Below, piece by piece: positions 32,281 through 41,732 of a stretch of 64,000 nucleotides of DNA. The position numbers were made by a program, and so were the translations under genes. The DNA comes from Halomonas sp. 'Soap Lake #6' (GTDB taxonomy: Bacteria > Pseudomonadota > Gammaproteobacteria > Pseudomonadales > Halomonadaceae): contig NZ_CP020469.1 in assembly GCF_003031405.1 (NCBI RefSeq), positions 806,001 to 870,000 on the forward strand, given 5' to 3'. The notes below the pieces were generated by a model that was given only the letters and a program-made list of their open reading frames with translations, did not search any database and was not told where the DNA came from. Numbering within the stretch: position 1 is the stretch's first letter; the number at the start of each line of letters is the position of its first letter.

Positions 32281-33372
32281 ATGGTTACATTACCGACCGA
32301 AGCTATTGGCAGCATACCTCGAACGGAAAAGGTAATGCAGGCACAGCGTCAATGTGATGCAGGCGAGATTGATGCGGAGGTCATGACCACCTTCTATGAC
32401 GAAGCAGTTCGACTGACGATGTTAGAGCTTGAAGCAACGGGATCTCCTATTATCAGTGATGGCGAACAGCGTAAAACACATAGTTTTGCTACCTATTCGG
32501 TAGAAGGAGGTACGAATTTTTCCCCTGATGGCCTTGAAATTCCCTTTCAAGATGGTCATGTGCGCCGGTTACCACGCTTAACAGCTGGACCTTTTCGCTT
32601 CATTCTTTCCGCTTCAGAGACATTGGCTTTGGCCCAGCAATATACGCAATTGCCAATGAAGCAAGCCATTATCTCTGTCTCAGCATTAAGTTTGTTTTAC
32701 CCCCCAGAGAATCTTCCTGGTTATACCCGCGAAGATTTTCTGGAGGATTTGGTCAATGAGCAGGAAAAAGAAATTCGTGCCTGCTTCGCCGCTGGCGCAC
32801 AAAAAGTGCAAATTGATTTCACTGAGGGGCGGTTGGCGATTAAGCTCGACCCGAGTGGTAGCATACTTAATGGGTTTATCGATTTAAATAATAGGGTCTT
32901 GGGTAGGTTCAGTGATGAAGAGCGTCAGTGTATCGGTATCCACACCTGTCCCGGCGCTGACCACAATTCCACACATAGTGCTGATGTGGACTATGCTGAA
33001 CTATTACCCAGTCTCTTTGAACTCAAGGCTGGCAACTTTTACATTGCGATGGCGGCTGAGGCAGACCCTGATCGGGCATTAAGAATTGTTGCCCGCTATT
33101 TAAAACCAGGGCAGCGTGCCTTCATCGGTGTTATTGATGTCAATAATCCTCATATTGAAACACCTGAGGAAGTCTGTCAGCGTGTGTTGGAAGCAGCGCG
33201 TCATATACCGCTGGAGCAGTTAGGCACCACTGATGACTGCGGTTTTTCCCCTTTCTGCGATGATATTAGCACTTCCCGTGCAACCGCCTTTGCTAAAATT
33301 CGTGCACGCGTGTTGGGTACAAAGATGGCTTCAGAGCAACTGACATTGCAGCTGCGTGCCCAGCATGGCTAA
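32281..33372 (+). CDS. MetE-like zinc methyltransferase (cobalamin-independent methionine synthase C-terminal family)
   Basis: A 363-residue single-barrel protein like the C-terminal half of MetE. Zinc ligands are all in place: His-221 and Cys-223 in HTCPGADHN, Glu-260 in AMAAEAD, and Cys-320 in TTDDCGFSPFCDD. IGSIPRT near the N-terminus and the repeated barrel strands (VQIDFTEG, AFIGVIDVNN) fit. It lacks the N-terminal half of true MetE, so folate use is doubtful; relatives are annotated only as MetE family and may use another methyl donor. It overlaps the start of a diguanylate cyclase by eight bases. Confidence 0.87.
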   Translation: MVTLPTEAIGSIPRTEKVMQAQRQCDAGEIDAEVMTTFYDEAVRLTMLELEATGSPIISDGEQRKTHSFATYSVEGGTNFSPDGLEIPFQDGHVRRLPRLTAGPFRFILSASETLALAQQYTQLPMKQAIISVSALSLFYPPENLPGYTREDFLEDLVNEQEKEIRACFAAGAQKVQIDFTEGRLAIKLDPSGSILNGFIDLNNRVLGRFSDEERQCIGIHTCPGADHNSTHSADVDYAELLPSLFELKAGNFYIAMAAEADPDRALRIVARYLKPGQRAFIGVIDVNNPHIETPEEVCQRVLEAARHIPLEQLGTTDDCGFSPFCDDISTSRATAFAKIRARVLGTKMASEQLTLQLRAQHG

Positions 33373-34312
33373 TGCGACAACTTTTTTTCAAAGCTTCGCC
33401 ATTTTTGATGCCGAGCAACGTTTGGTTGACTGGAATGAGGGTTTTGTTGAAGAGTTTGCAGATGCTGCGCCTTTATTGGTTAAGGGGCTTGGGGCGCGTG
33501 ATATCCATGCAGCGTGTTTGCTTCCAGAGCGTGCGCTGGACTTATCTTGGGCATTAAATGACGCTCCCCCACCTGCTTTCGAATATATTAATAACCGATG
33601 CTCTATCTTGGTTACCCAGGAACTTAGCGTCAATGGCAGCATTTTTCGCATTGCCCAGTACACCCATGATGCGCCTCAACTTCATTCTGCCATGCCTGAT
33701 CAGAGCGCTGAGTTGCTGCGTTCAACCGCTTTACAGATTTCAGCCGCTGTACTTAAACGTCGTGATCAAGAAACACTGCGACTGCATGAGCTGGCGCTTA
33801 CAGATGGGCTAACCGGGGTAGCCAATCGGCGTTATTTTGACGAGTTGCTGGGTTTAGAGTGGAAGCGCTGTAAGCAGAATCAATTGCCTTTATCTGTCAT
33901 TTTTATCGATATCGACTTTTTCAAGCGCTATAACGATCTTTACGGGCATATCAGCGGGGATGAGTGCCTAAAAGCTATTGCCTCAACCCTAAACGCGATT
34001 CTGAGTCGTTCCGGAGATTTGGTCGCTCGTTATGGTGGCGAAGAGTTTACTTGTCTCTTGCCGGGAACCGATCTTCTCGGTGCTAGCTATAAAGCTGGAG
34101 AACTTGAGTTGGCAGTCAGAGCACTGACCATTCCCCATGAAAAATCAGAAGTTGCACCGGTGGTTACTATTAGCCTTGGTGTTGCTACCGCGCAGCAGGT
34201 GAAGGGAGACAACCCATTAGCGCTGGTTCGTGCTGCCGACAAACAGCTCTATCAGGCCAAATCAGAAGGAAGGGGATGCTCGCGCTCGGCCCTTTTTGAA
34301 TCACTGGATTAG
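33365..34312 (+). CDS. Diguanylate cyclase (GGDEF domain) with PAS-like N-terminus
   Basis: A 315-residue protein. The N-terminal part (about 8-105, FFQSFAIFDAEQRLVDWNEG) looks like a PAS-type sensor. The GGDEF domain follows (about 150-310) with LTDGLTGVANRRYFDE, the metal motif FIDIDFFKRYND, the active-site GGEEF (224-228), and the inhibitory I-site RSGD (215-218), so it should be active and feedback-inhibited by c-di-GMP. There is no membrane segment, so it is cytosolic. Its ATG lies before the stop of the MetE-like gene, which implies coupled translation. Confidence 0.92.
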   Translation: MANATTFFQSFAIFDAEQRLVDWNEGFVEEFADAAPLLVKGLGARDIHAACLLPERALDLSWALNDAPPPAFEYINNRCSILVTQELSVNGSIFRIAQYTHDAPQLHSAMPDQSAELLRSTALQISAAVLKRRDQETLRLHELALTDGLTGVANRRYFDELLGLEWKRCKQNQLPLSVIFIDIDFFKRYNDLYGHISGDECLKAIASTLNAILSRSGDLVARYGGEEFTCLLPGTDLLGASYKAGELELAVRALTIPHEKSEVAPVVTISLGVATAQQVKGDNPLALVRAADKQLYQAKSEGRGCSRSALFESLD

Positions 34313-34329
34313 TTTGAAGGGGCTTTATA

Positions 34330-34359
34330 AGCCGCCCCTGTAATTAGGGAGAGGCGGCT
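34330..34359. terminator. Hairpin between convergent GGDEF and htpX genes
   Basis: AGCCGCC (34330-34336) pairs with GGCGGCT (34353-34359), with further CCT/AGG pairing inside. T-runs are weak on both sides, so termination is probable from position rather than from sequence. Confidence 0.5.
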
Positions 34360-34375
34360 ATGTATGGGGTTGCAC

Positions 34376-35281
34376 TTATTGACGATAGGCGGCTTCTTTC
34401 AACGCACGGATACGGTCATCAAGCGGTGGGTGGCTGGCGAACATTTTCTCAACCAGTGAGCGGGTTTGACCTTTCGTAATAGCCATCGCTCGCATGGTAT
34501 CTGGCATTTGGTCAGGCATTTCAGTTTCTGCTTTTAAGCGGGCTAAAGCATTAACCATGGCCCCAGTGCCAGCTAGGCGCGCACCCGCTTCGTCGGCACG
34601 GTACTCCCGGAAGCGTGAGAACCAGGCAACAATCGCCGAGGCAACAATGCCAAAGACAATTTCCGCTACCATTACGACAGCAAAGTAGCCCATAAAGCCA
34701 AGGCCCCCTTCACCGCCGCTGCGGCTTTTTAGGAAGGAGTCGATTAAGTGGGCAACCGCACGAGCGAAGAACATCACAAAGGTGTTTACCACCCCTTGAA
34801 TCAGCGCCAGGGTCACCATATCACCGTTGGCAACGTGGCCAATCTCGTGGGCCAATACTGCACGTACTTCTTCAGGTCGCATACGGTTAAGCAGGCCTGC
34901 CGAAACGGCGACCAACGACTCATTTTTATTCCAGCCAGTGGCAAAAGCGTTGGACTGTTGGGCGGGGAAAATACCTACTTCTGGGGTTTTAATGCCCGCT
35001 TCCCGGGAAAGCTCGGCCACGGTGTCTACTAGCCACTGTTCGGTGGCGTTAGATGGCGTTTCGATAATTACTGTGCCTGTCGAGCGCTTGGCGAGCCACT
35101 TAGACATGAATAGCGAAATGATTGAGCCAGCCATGCCCACGATAAAACAGAACAGCAGCAGGCCAGTAAAATTAATGCCCTGACTGCGTAAGTAGCCTTC
35201 TACGCCAAAAAGCCGCAGCGTAAAGCTGGCTACCAGCACCACCGCTAAGTTGGTCGCCAGAAAAAGCAAAATGCGCATCAT
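34376..35281 (-). CDS. htpX: Membrane protease HtpX
   Basis: A 301-residue zinc metalloprotease of the inner membrane that degrades damaged membrane proteins alongside FtsH. Seen: two N-terminal membrane segments (about 5-22 and 38-58), the zinc motif HEIGH (145-149) in [14 protein letters not shown], two further membrane segments (about 158-175 and 195-215), and the third ligand region [13 protein letters not shown]. The opening [20 protein letters not shown] matches E. coli HtpX. It is usually induced by envelope stress through CpxR; no such box was identified here. Confidence 0.96.
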   Translation of the reverse strand: MMRILLFLATNLAVVLVASFTLRLFGVEGYLRSQGINFTGLLLFCFIVGMAGSIISLFMSKWLAKRSTGTVIIETPSNATEQWLVDTVAELSREAGIKTPEVGIFPAQQSNAFATGWNKNESLVAVSAGLLNRMRPEEVRAVLAHEIGHVANGDMVTLALIQGVVNTFVMFFARAVAHLIDSFLKSRSGGEGGLGFMGYFAVVMVAEIVFGIVASAIVAWFSRFREYRADEAGARLAGTGAMVNALARLKAETEMPDQMPDTMRAMAITKGQTRSLVEKMFASHPPLDDRIRALKEAAYRQ

Positions 35282-35370
35282 CGTTTGGGTTCTCCCTCAA
35301 GGGTCATAAAAGCGTCAGTGGAATGATGGCTTAGATACGTGCAGTTGATGACAGTTTCAAGTCCTCGATT

Positions 35371-36618
35371 TTATTGACGGTAATGGGACAGGAAATTGGC
35401 AAACCGGTCCAGAGCATCGCCGAGCTGGTCGGCCCATGGGAGCGTGACAATGCGCACATGATCAGGCTCAGGCCAGTTGAAGGCGGTACCTTGCACCAGC
35501 AAGATCTTTTCCTGGAGCAGTAGATCCAGTACTAACTGTTGGTCATCTTTAATATTGAAAACTTTCGGGTCTAAGCGGGGGAAGGCATAGAGCGCCCCTT
35601 TAGGTGTCACGCAGGAGACCCCAGGAATAGCATTTAATTTCTCGATGGTAATATCCCGCTGGGCCAGCAGACGGCCGCCTGGGAGTATTAAATCGTTGAT
35701 CGATTGGTAGCCACCCAGCGCTGTCTGAATGGCGTGCTGGGCAGGCACGTTAGCGCATAGTCGCATGGAGGCTAGCATGGTTAGCCCTTGGATAAAGTCC
35801 TGGGAACGCTGCTTGGCAAGCGTGCCAGAGATTGTCATCCAGCCTGAGCGAAACCCAGCGCAGCGATAGCTTTTCGACAGGCCATTCATGGTAATTACCA
35901 ACTGGTCGTCATCGGCTAGCGCACCTGTGGCGGTGTGTTCGACACCGTCGTAAAGAATCTTGTCGTAGATCTCGTCAGAGAACACCACTAGGTTGTGCTC
36001 TTGAGCGATATCCAGCACGTCGCGCACGACTTCAGGTGGATAAACTGCACCGGTGGGGTTGTTGGGATTAATAATCACAATCGCCCGGGTGCGGCTGGTC
36101 ACTTTGGCGCGGATGTCCGCTATATCCGGTGCCCAGTCAGCTTGCTCATCGCATCGGTAATGGACACCATGCCCGCCGGATAGGTGTGCTGCTGCTGTCC
36201 ATAGTGGATAGTCGGGGGCAGGGATTAGCACCTCGTCGCCATCATTGAGCAGTGCTTGCATAGCCATCACAATTAGTTCGGAAACGCCATTACCGATATA
36301 AATATCTTCTATACCGACGTTGGGTATCTGCTTGCGTTGGCACTCCTGCATAATCGCCTTACGCGCGGAATAGAGGCCTTTGGAGTCGCAGTAGCCCTGG
36401 GCGGTGGGCAGGTTACGCATTACGTCCTGCAGAATCTCTTCCGGAGCTTCGAAGCCAAATGGGGCAGGGTTGCCGATATTAAGCTTTAAAATCCTTTGCC
36501 CTTCATCTTCCAGGCGCTTGGCGTGGTCGAGCACTGGGCCACGAATGTCGTAGCAAACGTTATGCAGTTTGTTTGATTTTTTAAGCGGTTGTGATTCTGT
36601 AGGCTGTGGGGTGTCCAT
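35371..36618 (-). CDS. alaA: Glutamate-pyruvate aminotransferase AlaA
   Basis: A 415-residue class-I PLP aminotransferase that makes alanine from pyruvate and glutamate. Segments such as KLHNVCYDIRGPVLDHAKRL, ILKLNIGNPAPFGFEAPEEI and YCDSKGLYSARKAIMQ are almost the same as E. coli AlaA (YfbQ). The PLP lysine is Lys-249 in NGLSKSYRCAGFRSGWM, and IINPNNPTGAVYPP is the class signature. The N-terminus is about 10 residues longer than in E. coli. It is on the same strand as htpX with an 89-bp gap and a separate spacer to the GTPase upstream. Confidence 0.95.
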   Translation of the reverse strand: MDTPQPTESQPLKKSNKLHNVCYDIRGPVLDHAKRLEDEGQRILKLNIGNPAPFGFEAPEEILQDVMRNLPTAQGYCDSKGLYSARKAIMQECQRKQIPNVGIEDIYIGNGVSELIVMAMQALLNDGDEVLIPAPDYPLWTAAAHLSGGHGVHYRCDEQADWAPDIADIRAKVTSRTRAIVIINPNNPTGAVYPPEVVRDVLDIAQEHNLVVFSDEIYDKILYDGVEHTATGALADDDQLVITMNGLSKSYRCAGFRSGWMTISGTLAKQRSQDFIQGLTMLASMRLCANVPAQHAIQTALGGYQSINDLILPGGRLLAQRDITIEKLNAIPGVSCVTPKGALYAFPRLDPKVFNIKDDQQLVLDLLLQEKILLVQGTAFNWPEPDHVRIVTLPWADQLGDALDRFANFLSHYRQ

Positions 36619-36675
36619 GGGGTACGTTATCCAAAAGTGTCCAGTGGCCGTTAGAAGTAGCTGATTATTAGCTCA

Positions 36676-37629
36676 TTATGCGTCGTTTTGTACCGGGCTG
36701 TCTTCGTCGTTTTGCACCGGAGGTGGTGGAATGTCTGACGGTGTTTCTAAGGTGACCCTACCGAGCTTGCCATCTCGCAGTTCATGTAGCAGCACTTCTG
36801 CACCGCGATGCAGGTCTACCTCACCTCCAGGACGCAGGCCGCCGCGCTTTCCAGCAATTTCTTTTAAAATGGCGTGACCATCAAAGCCAGCAATTGCCAG
36901 GAAATCTGGCTTTTTAGGGCCATCGGCATCGACTTCGTACGCTACTGGCGCTTCGTAGGTGGGCAGCGATTTTAGCTTGTAGCGCGCGCTCAACGCCTCT
37001 GGGTAGCGTTTGGCAAGCTCTGCACTGGTGACAATGGCCACATCGGTGTATTCAATCGCGGTATCACGAATTGCCCCACTAGCAGCTAAGCGATAGGCAC
37101 TGGCTTGGTCTTCAATTTTTGGCCACAGTACCCCTGGAGTGTCGATCAGTGCCACGCGGCCATCTATACGTACTTTTTGCTGGCGCTTGGTTACCGCTGG
37201 TTCATTGCCGGTTTTGGCGATTTTGCGGCCAGCAAGGCCGTTGATCAGCGTCGATTTTCCCACGTTGGGAATGCCCATTACCATGACACGCACGTCTCGG
37301 TCAGCGCGCACCGCGCCCGCTAGCTCATGGCAGAGTTTGGGAATTTTCTTGAGCTCACGGGTATTTGTAGTCGTAATCGCCAGCGCACGGGTGTCATCCT
37401 GAGCATCGAAAAAGGCCACCCACTCGGCAGTGCGCTCGGGGTCGGCCAGGTCTGCCCTGGAAAGAATCTTCAATACTGGCTTGTGGCGGGTTAGCTCGGC
37501 CAGCATTGGATTGGCGCTGGAGTAGGGCAGACGCGCATCAAGCACTTCGATCACAACATCAATTTCGGGCAGCGCGTCCTTGATCTGGCGGCGGGCCTTG
37601 TTCATATGTCCGGGGAACCAGCCGAGCAT
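36676..37629 (-). CDS. ylqF: YlqF/RbgA-family ribosome biogenesis GTPase
   Basis: A 317-residue circularly permuted GTPase. The motif order is G4 (SRADL), G5, then G1 GIPNVGKST (about 118-126), G2 region and G3 DTPGVLWP; this order defines the YlqF/YawG class. The start MLGWFPGHMNKARRQIKDAL matches RbgA, which matures the large ribosomal subunit in Bacillus. In gammaproteobacteria the protein is less studied. The G4 motif reads SRAD in place of the common NKxD. RBS AGGAGAA lies just upstream. The C-terminal 15 residues contain a near-repeat PVQNDEDSPVQNDA. Confidence 0.9.
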   Translation of the reverse strand: MLGWFPGHMNKARRQIKDALPEIDVVIEVLDARLPYSSANPMLAELTRHKPVLKILSRADLADPERTAEWVAFFDAQDDTRALAITTTNTRELKKIPKLCHELAGAVRADRDVRVMVMGIPNVGKSTLINGLAGRKIAKTGNEPAVTKRQQKVRIDGRVALIDTPGVLWPKIEDQASAYRLAASGAIRDTAIEYTDVAIVTSAELAKRYPEALSARYKLKSLPTYEAPVAYEVDADGPKKPDFLAIAGFDGHAILKEIAGKRGGLRPGGEVDLHRGAEVLLHELRDGKLGRVTLETPSDIPPPPVQNDEDSPVQNDA

Positions 37630-37693
37630 GGGTTTCTCCTACAATCGCAAAGAGTACGAGTACAAAAAGAGTACGAGCACAAAGAAAACAAGC

Positions 37694-37732
37694 ATAAAAA
37701 AGCGGGCTGCCATTCTAGCAGATGGCGCCCGC
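37694..37732 (-). terminator. Rho-independent terminator of msrB
   Basis: On the minus strand GCGGGC (37732-37727) and GCCAT pair with ATGGC and GCCCGC (37707-37702), followed by six T. It lies 27 bp after the msrB stop. Confidence 0.9.
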
Positions 37733-37758
37733 CTTGCCGGGATAGATCAAGGTTTTTG

Positions 37759-38157
37759 CTATTCGTCGGGGTGAAATTCCAACGAAACAGAGTTAATGCA
37801 GTAACGTAAACCGGTAGTCTCTGGCGGCCCATCGGGGAATACGTGACCAAGGTGGGCATCACAGTGAGAGCACACGACCTCCGTACGAATCATGCCGTTG
37901 GAAATATCGCGGTGTTCCTCTATGCAGCGGATTCCTAGCGGGCGATCAAAGCTTGGCCAGCCGCAACCCGCGTCAAATTTGTGTTCGTTCTCAAACAGCG
38001 GTGCATGGCAGCACACGCAGTGGTAGATACCTTGGGCATCGCTAACCTGATAATCGCCGCTGAACGGCCGCTCGGTACCTTTTTCTCGGGCTACCCGGTA
38101 TTGCTCAGGGGTGAGCTGCTTGCGCCACTCGTCGGGGGACTTGTCTATTTTCGCCAT
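37759..38157 (-). CDS. msrB: Peptide methionine (R)-S-oxide reductase
   Basis: A 132-residue cytosolic enzyme that repairs Met-R-sulphoxide in proteins. Seen: the catalytic cysteine in [13 protein letters not shown], the zinc-site pairs in [11 protein letters not shown] and [13 protein letters not shown], and [11 protein letters not shown], all standard for MsrB. The RBS on the minus strand is GGAGA about seven bases upstream. It stands alone, bounded by its own terminator and by a 121-bp spacer with a nested hairpin. Confidence 0.96.
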   Translation of the reverse strand: MAKIDKSPDEWRKQLTPEQYRVAREKGTERPFSGDYQVSDAQGIYHCVCCHAPLFENEHKFDAGCGWPSFDRPLGIRCIEEHRDISNGMIRTEVVCSHCDAHLGHVFPDGPPETTGLRYCINSVSLEFHPDE

Positions 38158-38187
38158 GGGGGTCTCCTCTCCCGCTGGTTGCCGTTA

Positions 38188-38233
38188 AGCAGGCTAGAGT
38201 ATCACTTACCTAAGTGACAGCAGATAGCCTGCT
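38188..38233. repeat. Nested hairpin in the msrB upstream spacer
   Basis: Outer arms AGCAGGCTA (38188-38196) and TAGCCTGCT (38225-38233) enclose inner arms TCACTT (38202-38207) and AAGTGA (38212-38217). Both stems are perfect. No T-run follows on either strand, so it is not a standard terminator. Confidence 0.7.
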
Positions 38234-38278
38234 CAGGTTTAGCATGTGCGAAAGGTGAAAAAACCGCCAGTATAACGA

Positions 38279-39865
38279 TTACACGCTAGCAGCCCCACCA
38301 TTGCTACGGGGGTCGTGGGCACTCTCAATTAACCCGTCAGGGTGGCGCACAATGCCACCTGCATGCCCCATTGTGTCGCTAAATGCCTCGGGTAGTACTT
38401 CTACATCATGGCCTGCGGTGGCAAGAGCGACGACTAGACGGTCATCGAAGCGCCCTTCTAATTTGAGGTTGGTACTGGATTCTCCCCAGGTGCGTCCTAA
38501 TAGCCAGCGAGGCGCAGTTACCGCCTGCTGAAGAGGCATGCCATGTAGCGCGTAGCGAGAGAACACCGCCGCTTGGGTTTGTGGCTGACCTTCGCCCCCC
38601 ATGGTTCCGTACACCATAGTGCGGCCATCGTTAAACAGCGCCAACGCCGGGTTAAGCGTATGGAATGGCTTACGTCCGGGAGCTAAGCCGCGCAAATCAT
38701 CTGGATTAAGCGAAAAGCTAATACCTCGGTTTTGCCACAGCACGCCGCTTTCTGGCAGTACCACGCCACTGCCAAATTCCCAGTAAATACTTTGAATAAA
38801 GCTCACCGAGCGGCCTTCGCTATCCATGGCTCCCATCCAGATCGTATCGCCAGGGGCAGGCTCATGGGGCCATGGCAGTGCTTGTGCAGGATTGATGATG
38901 GCGGCTTCTTCGCTAATGCGTTCGTCACAGAGTAGCTCTTGCAGGGGCACTGGCACACGGCGTGGGTCGGTGACGTATTGGTCACGAAGGATAAAGGCCC
39001 GTTTGGTCGCCTCTATCAATCCATGCAAATGATCAAAGCCGTTAGGTTCAGCAGCTTTAATGCGCTCATAAATGCCAAGAATCATCAATGAGGCCATGCC
39101 CTGGGTAGGGGCAGGCAGGTTATACAGCGTGGCGTCTTGCAAGTGAGCATGCAGGGGCGTTACCTGCTGGGCGTGGTAAGTATGGAAATCATCCAGACGC
39201 AGCGGGCTACCAAGTACTTCTAAATCCCTTGCCATGCTGGCAGCAAGTTCGCCACGGTAAAAGTCATCAAGGCCAGCACTGGCCAGTTGCCTTAGCGTGG
39301 CCGCTAAACGTGGCTGGCGTAGTCGCTCGCCTTCGCGAGGAATTTGTCCGTTCAGCAGCAAGGCTTCGCTAAAGCCCGGGCTTTGGCGTAGGCGCTCAAC
39401 ATGTTTAGCAGTTAAGGCTTCTTGGCTTTGGGAAACGGCGACTCCCTCGTCTGCATGGCGAATAGCGTCAGCCAGCAGCGTCGTTAACGGCAGTTCATCG
39501 CCCCATGGGGCGGCCACCTTGAGGGCTTCCTGCCAGCCGCTAATAGTACCTGCCATGGTGAGCGCAGCCTTTGGGCCACGTTCTGGAATGTGGGGATCTC
39601 CAGCATAAAAATCGCTGTTAGCCAGCTTGGCAGCAGGGCCACAAGCATCAATGGCAACGGGGGATTTGCCAGGCTCATGAATTAGCCAAAACCCATCGCC
39701 ACCTAGTGCATTCATGTGCGGATATACCACCGCGATTGCGGCGGCAGCGGCCACCATGGCTTCTACTGCATTACCTCCTTGCTTCAACACATCGCGTCCA
39801 GCACTAGCGGCAAGGTGGTGGGGGGCAACACAGCTGCCCCCGTAACTTCGTTGGGTATGAAGCAT
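38279..39865 (-). CDS. Gamma-glutamyltransferase-like Ntn hydrolase, cytosolic
   Basis: A 528-residue member of the GGT family, made as a proenzyme that cleaves itself before a threonine nucleophile. The candidate is Thr-341 in PGDTIWMGAMDSEGRSVSF, and the mature small subunit follows with GTMGGEGQPQTQA, close to the GGT oxyanion motif. There is no signal peptide, unlike periplasmic Ggt, so it should act in the cytosol. Relatives of this size include HpxW-type oxamate amidohydrolase. It starts 27 bp after dctM and is the last gene of the TRAP operon, so it may process the imported compound. The substrate is unknown. Confidence 0.85.
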   Translation of the reverse strand: MLHTQRSYGGSCVAPHHLAASAGRDVLKQGGNAVEAMVAAAAAIAVVYPHMNALGGDGFWLIHEPGKSPVAIDACGPAAKLANSDFYAGDPHIPERGPKAALTMAGTISGWQEALKVAAPWGDELPLTTLLADAIRHADEGVAVSQSQEALTAKHVERLRQSPGFSEALLLNGQIPREGERLRQPRLAATLRQLASAGLDDFYRGELAASMARDLEVLGSPLRLDDFHTYHAQQVTPLHAHLQDATLYNLPAPTQGMASLMILGIYERIKAAEPNGFDHLHGLIEATKRAFILRDQYVTDPRRVPVPLQELLCDERISEEAAIINPAQALPWPHEPAPGDTIWMGAMDSEGRSVSFIQSIYWEFGSGVVLPESGVLWQNRGISFSLNPDDLRGLAPGRKPFHTLNPALALFNDGRTMVYGTMGGEGQPQTQAAVFSRYALHGMPLQQAVTAPRWLLGRTWGESSTNLKLEGRFDDRLVVALATAGHDVEVLPEAFSDTMGHAGGIVRHPDGLIESAHDPRSNGGAASV

Positions 39866-39892
39866 CGTTTAACCCTTTGTTATTCGTGATGG

Positions 39893-41218
39893 TTACCAGC
39901 CAATGGCATCGGGTAACCAGGTAGCAATGCTGGGAAAGATCAACACCAGTGCCACGGCAGCGAACTGTAGCGCGATAAATGGCAACGCGCCTTTGTAGAT
40001 ATCTAGCGTAGTGACCTCTTTAGGAGCCACTCCTTTCAGGAAGAAAAGTGACCAGCCAAATGGTGGGGTAAGAAACGATGTTTGCAACACCAGTCCGACC
40101 AGTATGCCTAGCCACACCATATCAATGCCCATTTGCACGAAGAACGGCAAAAATAGCGGTAGGGCAATATAGGTAATTTCGATCCACTCCAGGAAGAAGC
40201 CCAGCACAAACATGAGTAGCAACATAAAGAGGAGTGCACCTAGTTCGCCGCCCGGCACCCAGTCAAACATGCGGGCAACTAAGTGCTCGCCTCCTAAGCC
40301 GCGAAAAGCAAGGCCAAATACCTGAGCGCTAATTAAAATAAAAAACACCATGGCAGAGATGACCAGCGTGGCTTTGGCAACCTCGCGTAAAAGGCCCAGG
40401 GTCAAACGGCCAGAGCAGGCCACAAACACCAGGGCGCCAAGGGCCCCCATGGCGGCGGCTTCCGTTGGGGCGGCAATGCCACCAATAATAGAACCAAGCA
40501 CGGCGAACACCAATCCTACTGGCGGGCCAACTACGGTGGCCACTTTGCGCCATAGCTGCCTTTTATTTAGCTGGGCGCGTTCATCAGCAGGAATAGGCGG
40601 CATCAGATTAGGATTGAGCTGAGCAAGGATCAGAATAGCGATTATGTAGATGCCTGCTAGTGCCAATCCCGGCACCATGGCGGCAGCAAACATAGTGCCC
40701 ACCGATTCTCCTAAAATTTCTGCTAGCAGAATCAATACTAGGCTTGGAGGGATGATTTGGCCCAGTGTGCCTGATGCACAAATCATACCGGTGGCCAGGG
40801 TTTTGGGATAACCACGACGCAGTAGCGTAGGCAGCGTGAGTAAGCCTAGAGTCACAATGGTGGCGCCAACAATTCCGGTTGCCGCCCCCAAGAGTACGCC
40901 AACAAAAATAATCGCGACGCCCATGCCGCCGGAAAGACCGCCAAACAGATGGCCAATGACGTCAATCAGCTCTTCAGCAAGCTTCGACTTTTCCAGCATC
41001 ACCCCCATAAAGACAAATAGCGGTATTGCCATAAAGGTGTAGTTGGTTACCACGCCGTAGATACGCGATGGCAACAGGTTAAACAGCATAGGGCCAAAGC
41101 CCAGGTAGCCAAATATGAAGGCGGTAACGGCAATACTGATTGCTACCGGTATGCCGATTAACAGCAATACAAAAAAGGCGGCGACCATGCCGATCGCGAG
41201 CCACTCGTTGGGAGACAT
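39893..41218 (-). CDS. TRAP transporter large permease (DctM family)
   Basis: A 441-residue membrane protein with about 12 hydrophobic segments, the ion-coupled transport unit of a TRAP system. Family motifs include GIPVAISIAVTAFIFGYLG near the N-terminus, PLFVFMGVMLEKSKLAEELI, ATGIVGATIVTLGLLTLPTL, and GQIIPPSLVLILLA. It forms the membrane complex with the small permease just upstream; the gap is 3 bp. The energy source in this class is usually the Na+ or H+ gradient. Confidence 0.94.
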   Translation of the reverse strand: MSPNEWLAIGMVAAFFVLLLIGIPVAISIAVTAFIFGYLGFGPMLFNLLPSRIYGVVTNYTFMAIPLFVFMGVMLEKSKLAEELIDVIGHLFGGLSGGMGVAIIFVGVLLGAATGIVGATIVTLGLLTLPTLLRRGYPKTLATGMICASGTLGQIIPPSLVLILLAEILGESVGTMFAAAMVPGLALAGIYIIAILILAQLNPNLMPPIPADERAQLNKRQLWRKVATVVGPPVGLVFAVLGSIIGGIAAPTEAAAMGALGALVFVACSGRLTLGLLREVAKATLVISAMVFFILISAQVFGLAFRGLGGEHLVARMFDWVPGGELGALLFMLLLMFVLGFFLEWIEITYIALPLFLPFFVQMGIDMVWLGILVGLVLQTSFLTPPFGWSLFFLKGVAPKEVTTLDIYKGALPFIALQFAAVALVLIFPSIATWLPDAIGW

Positions 41219-41221
41219 GCG

Positions 41222-41731
41222 TTATTCACCTCGGCTAGGAAGGGCAAACCCCTGGCGCAGCGCGTGGGCCAGCCCCTGCAGCGCAAGTAAAAGGAAACCA
41301 AAGGGGATAAGTGCTTTAAGTAGCCAGCGCAACGGTAGGCCACCTGGGTTAGGTGATGCTTCGCCACGCAGGAACGACTGCTCAACCCAAGGCAGTGTCA
41401 GCCAGGCGATGTAAAGCCCCATGGTAAGCAGTAATAAGCCACCAATGACCTCAATAATTCGCTGAAGCGTGGCAGGGAAGCGTTCGTAAAAGACATCGAC
41501 GCGTACCTGTTCGCCAACGAAGAGCAGGTACGACATGCCAAATAGTGCAATGGGTGATATCAAATGCCACTGCAGCTCTTGCAGCCAAACGGCACCTACG
41601 TTGAACAGGTAGCGCATTAAGACATCACCAGCCACTAGTGCAACCAATAGGACACAGGTCCAGGCCGCGATCCAGCCAAATAGCTGAACCACCGCCTCGA
41701 TCCCGTGGACAACACGTTCCACGGTGCCCAT
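41222..41731 (-). CDS. TRAP transporter small permease (DctQ family)
   Basis: A 169-residue protein with four hydrophobic segments (about 18-40, 52-72, 88-110, 130-155). VALVAGDVLMRYLFNVGAVW with its RYLF is the DctQ hallmark. I use ATG 41731, one base after the stop of the binding-protein gene and preceded by TTGGGGTG; a TTG four codons upstream is the alternative. The tight packing with both neighbours marks a single operon. Confidence 0.92.
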   Translation of the reverse strand: MGTVERVVHGIEAVVQLFGWIAAWTCVLLVALVAGDVLMRYLFNVGAVWLQELQWHLISPIALFGMSYLLFVGEQVRVDVFYERFPATLQRIIEVIGGLLLLTMGLYIAWLTLPWVEQSFLRGEASPNPGGLPLRWLLKALIPFGFLLLALQGLAHALRQGFALPSRGE

Positions 41732-41732
41732 A

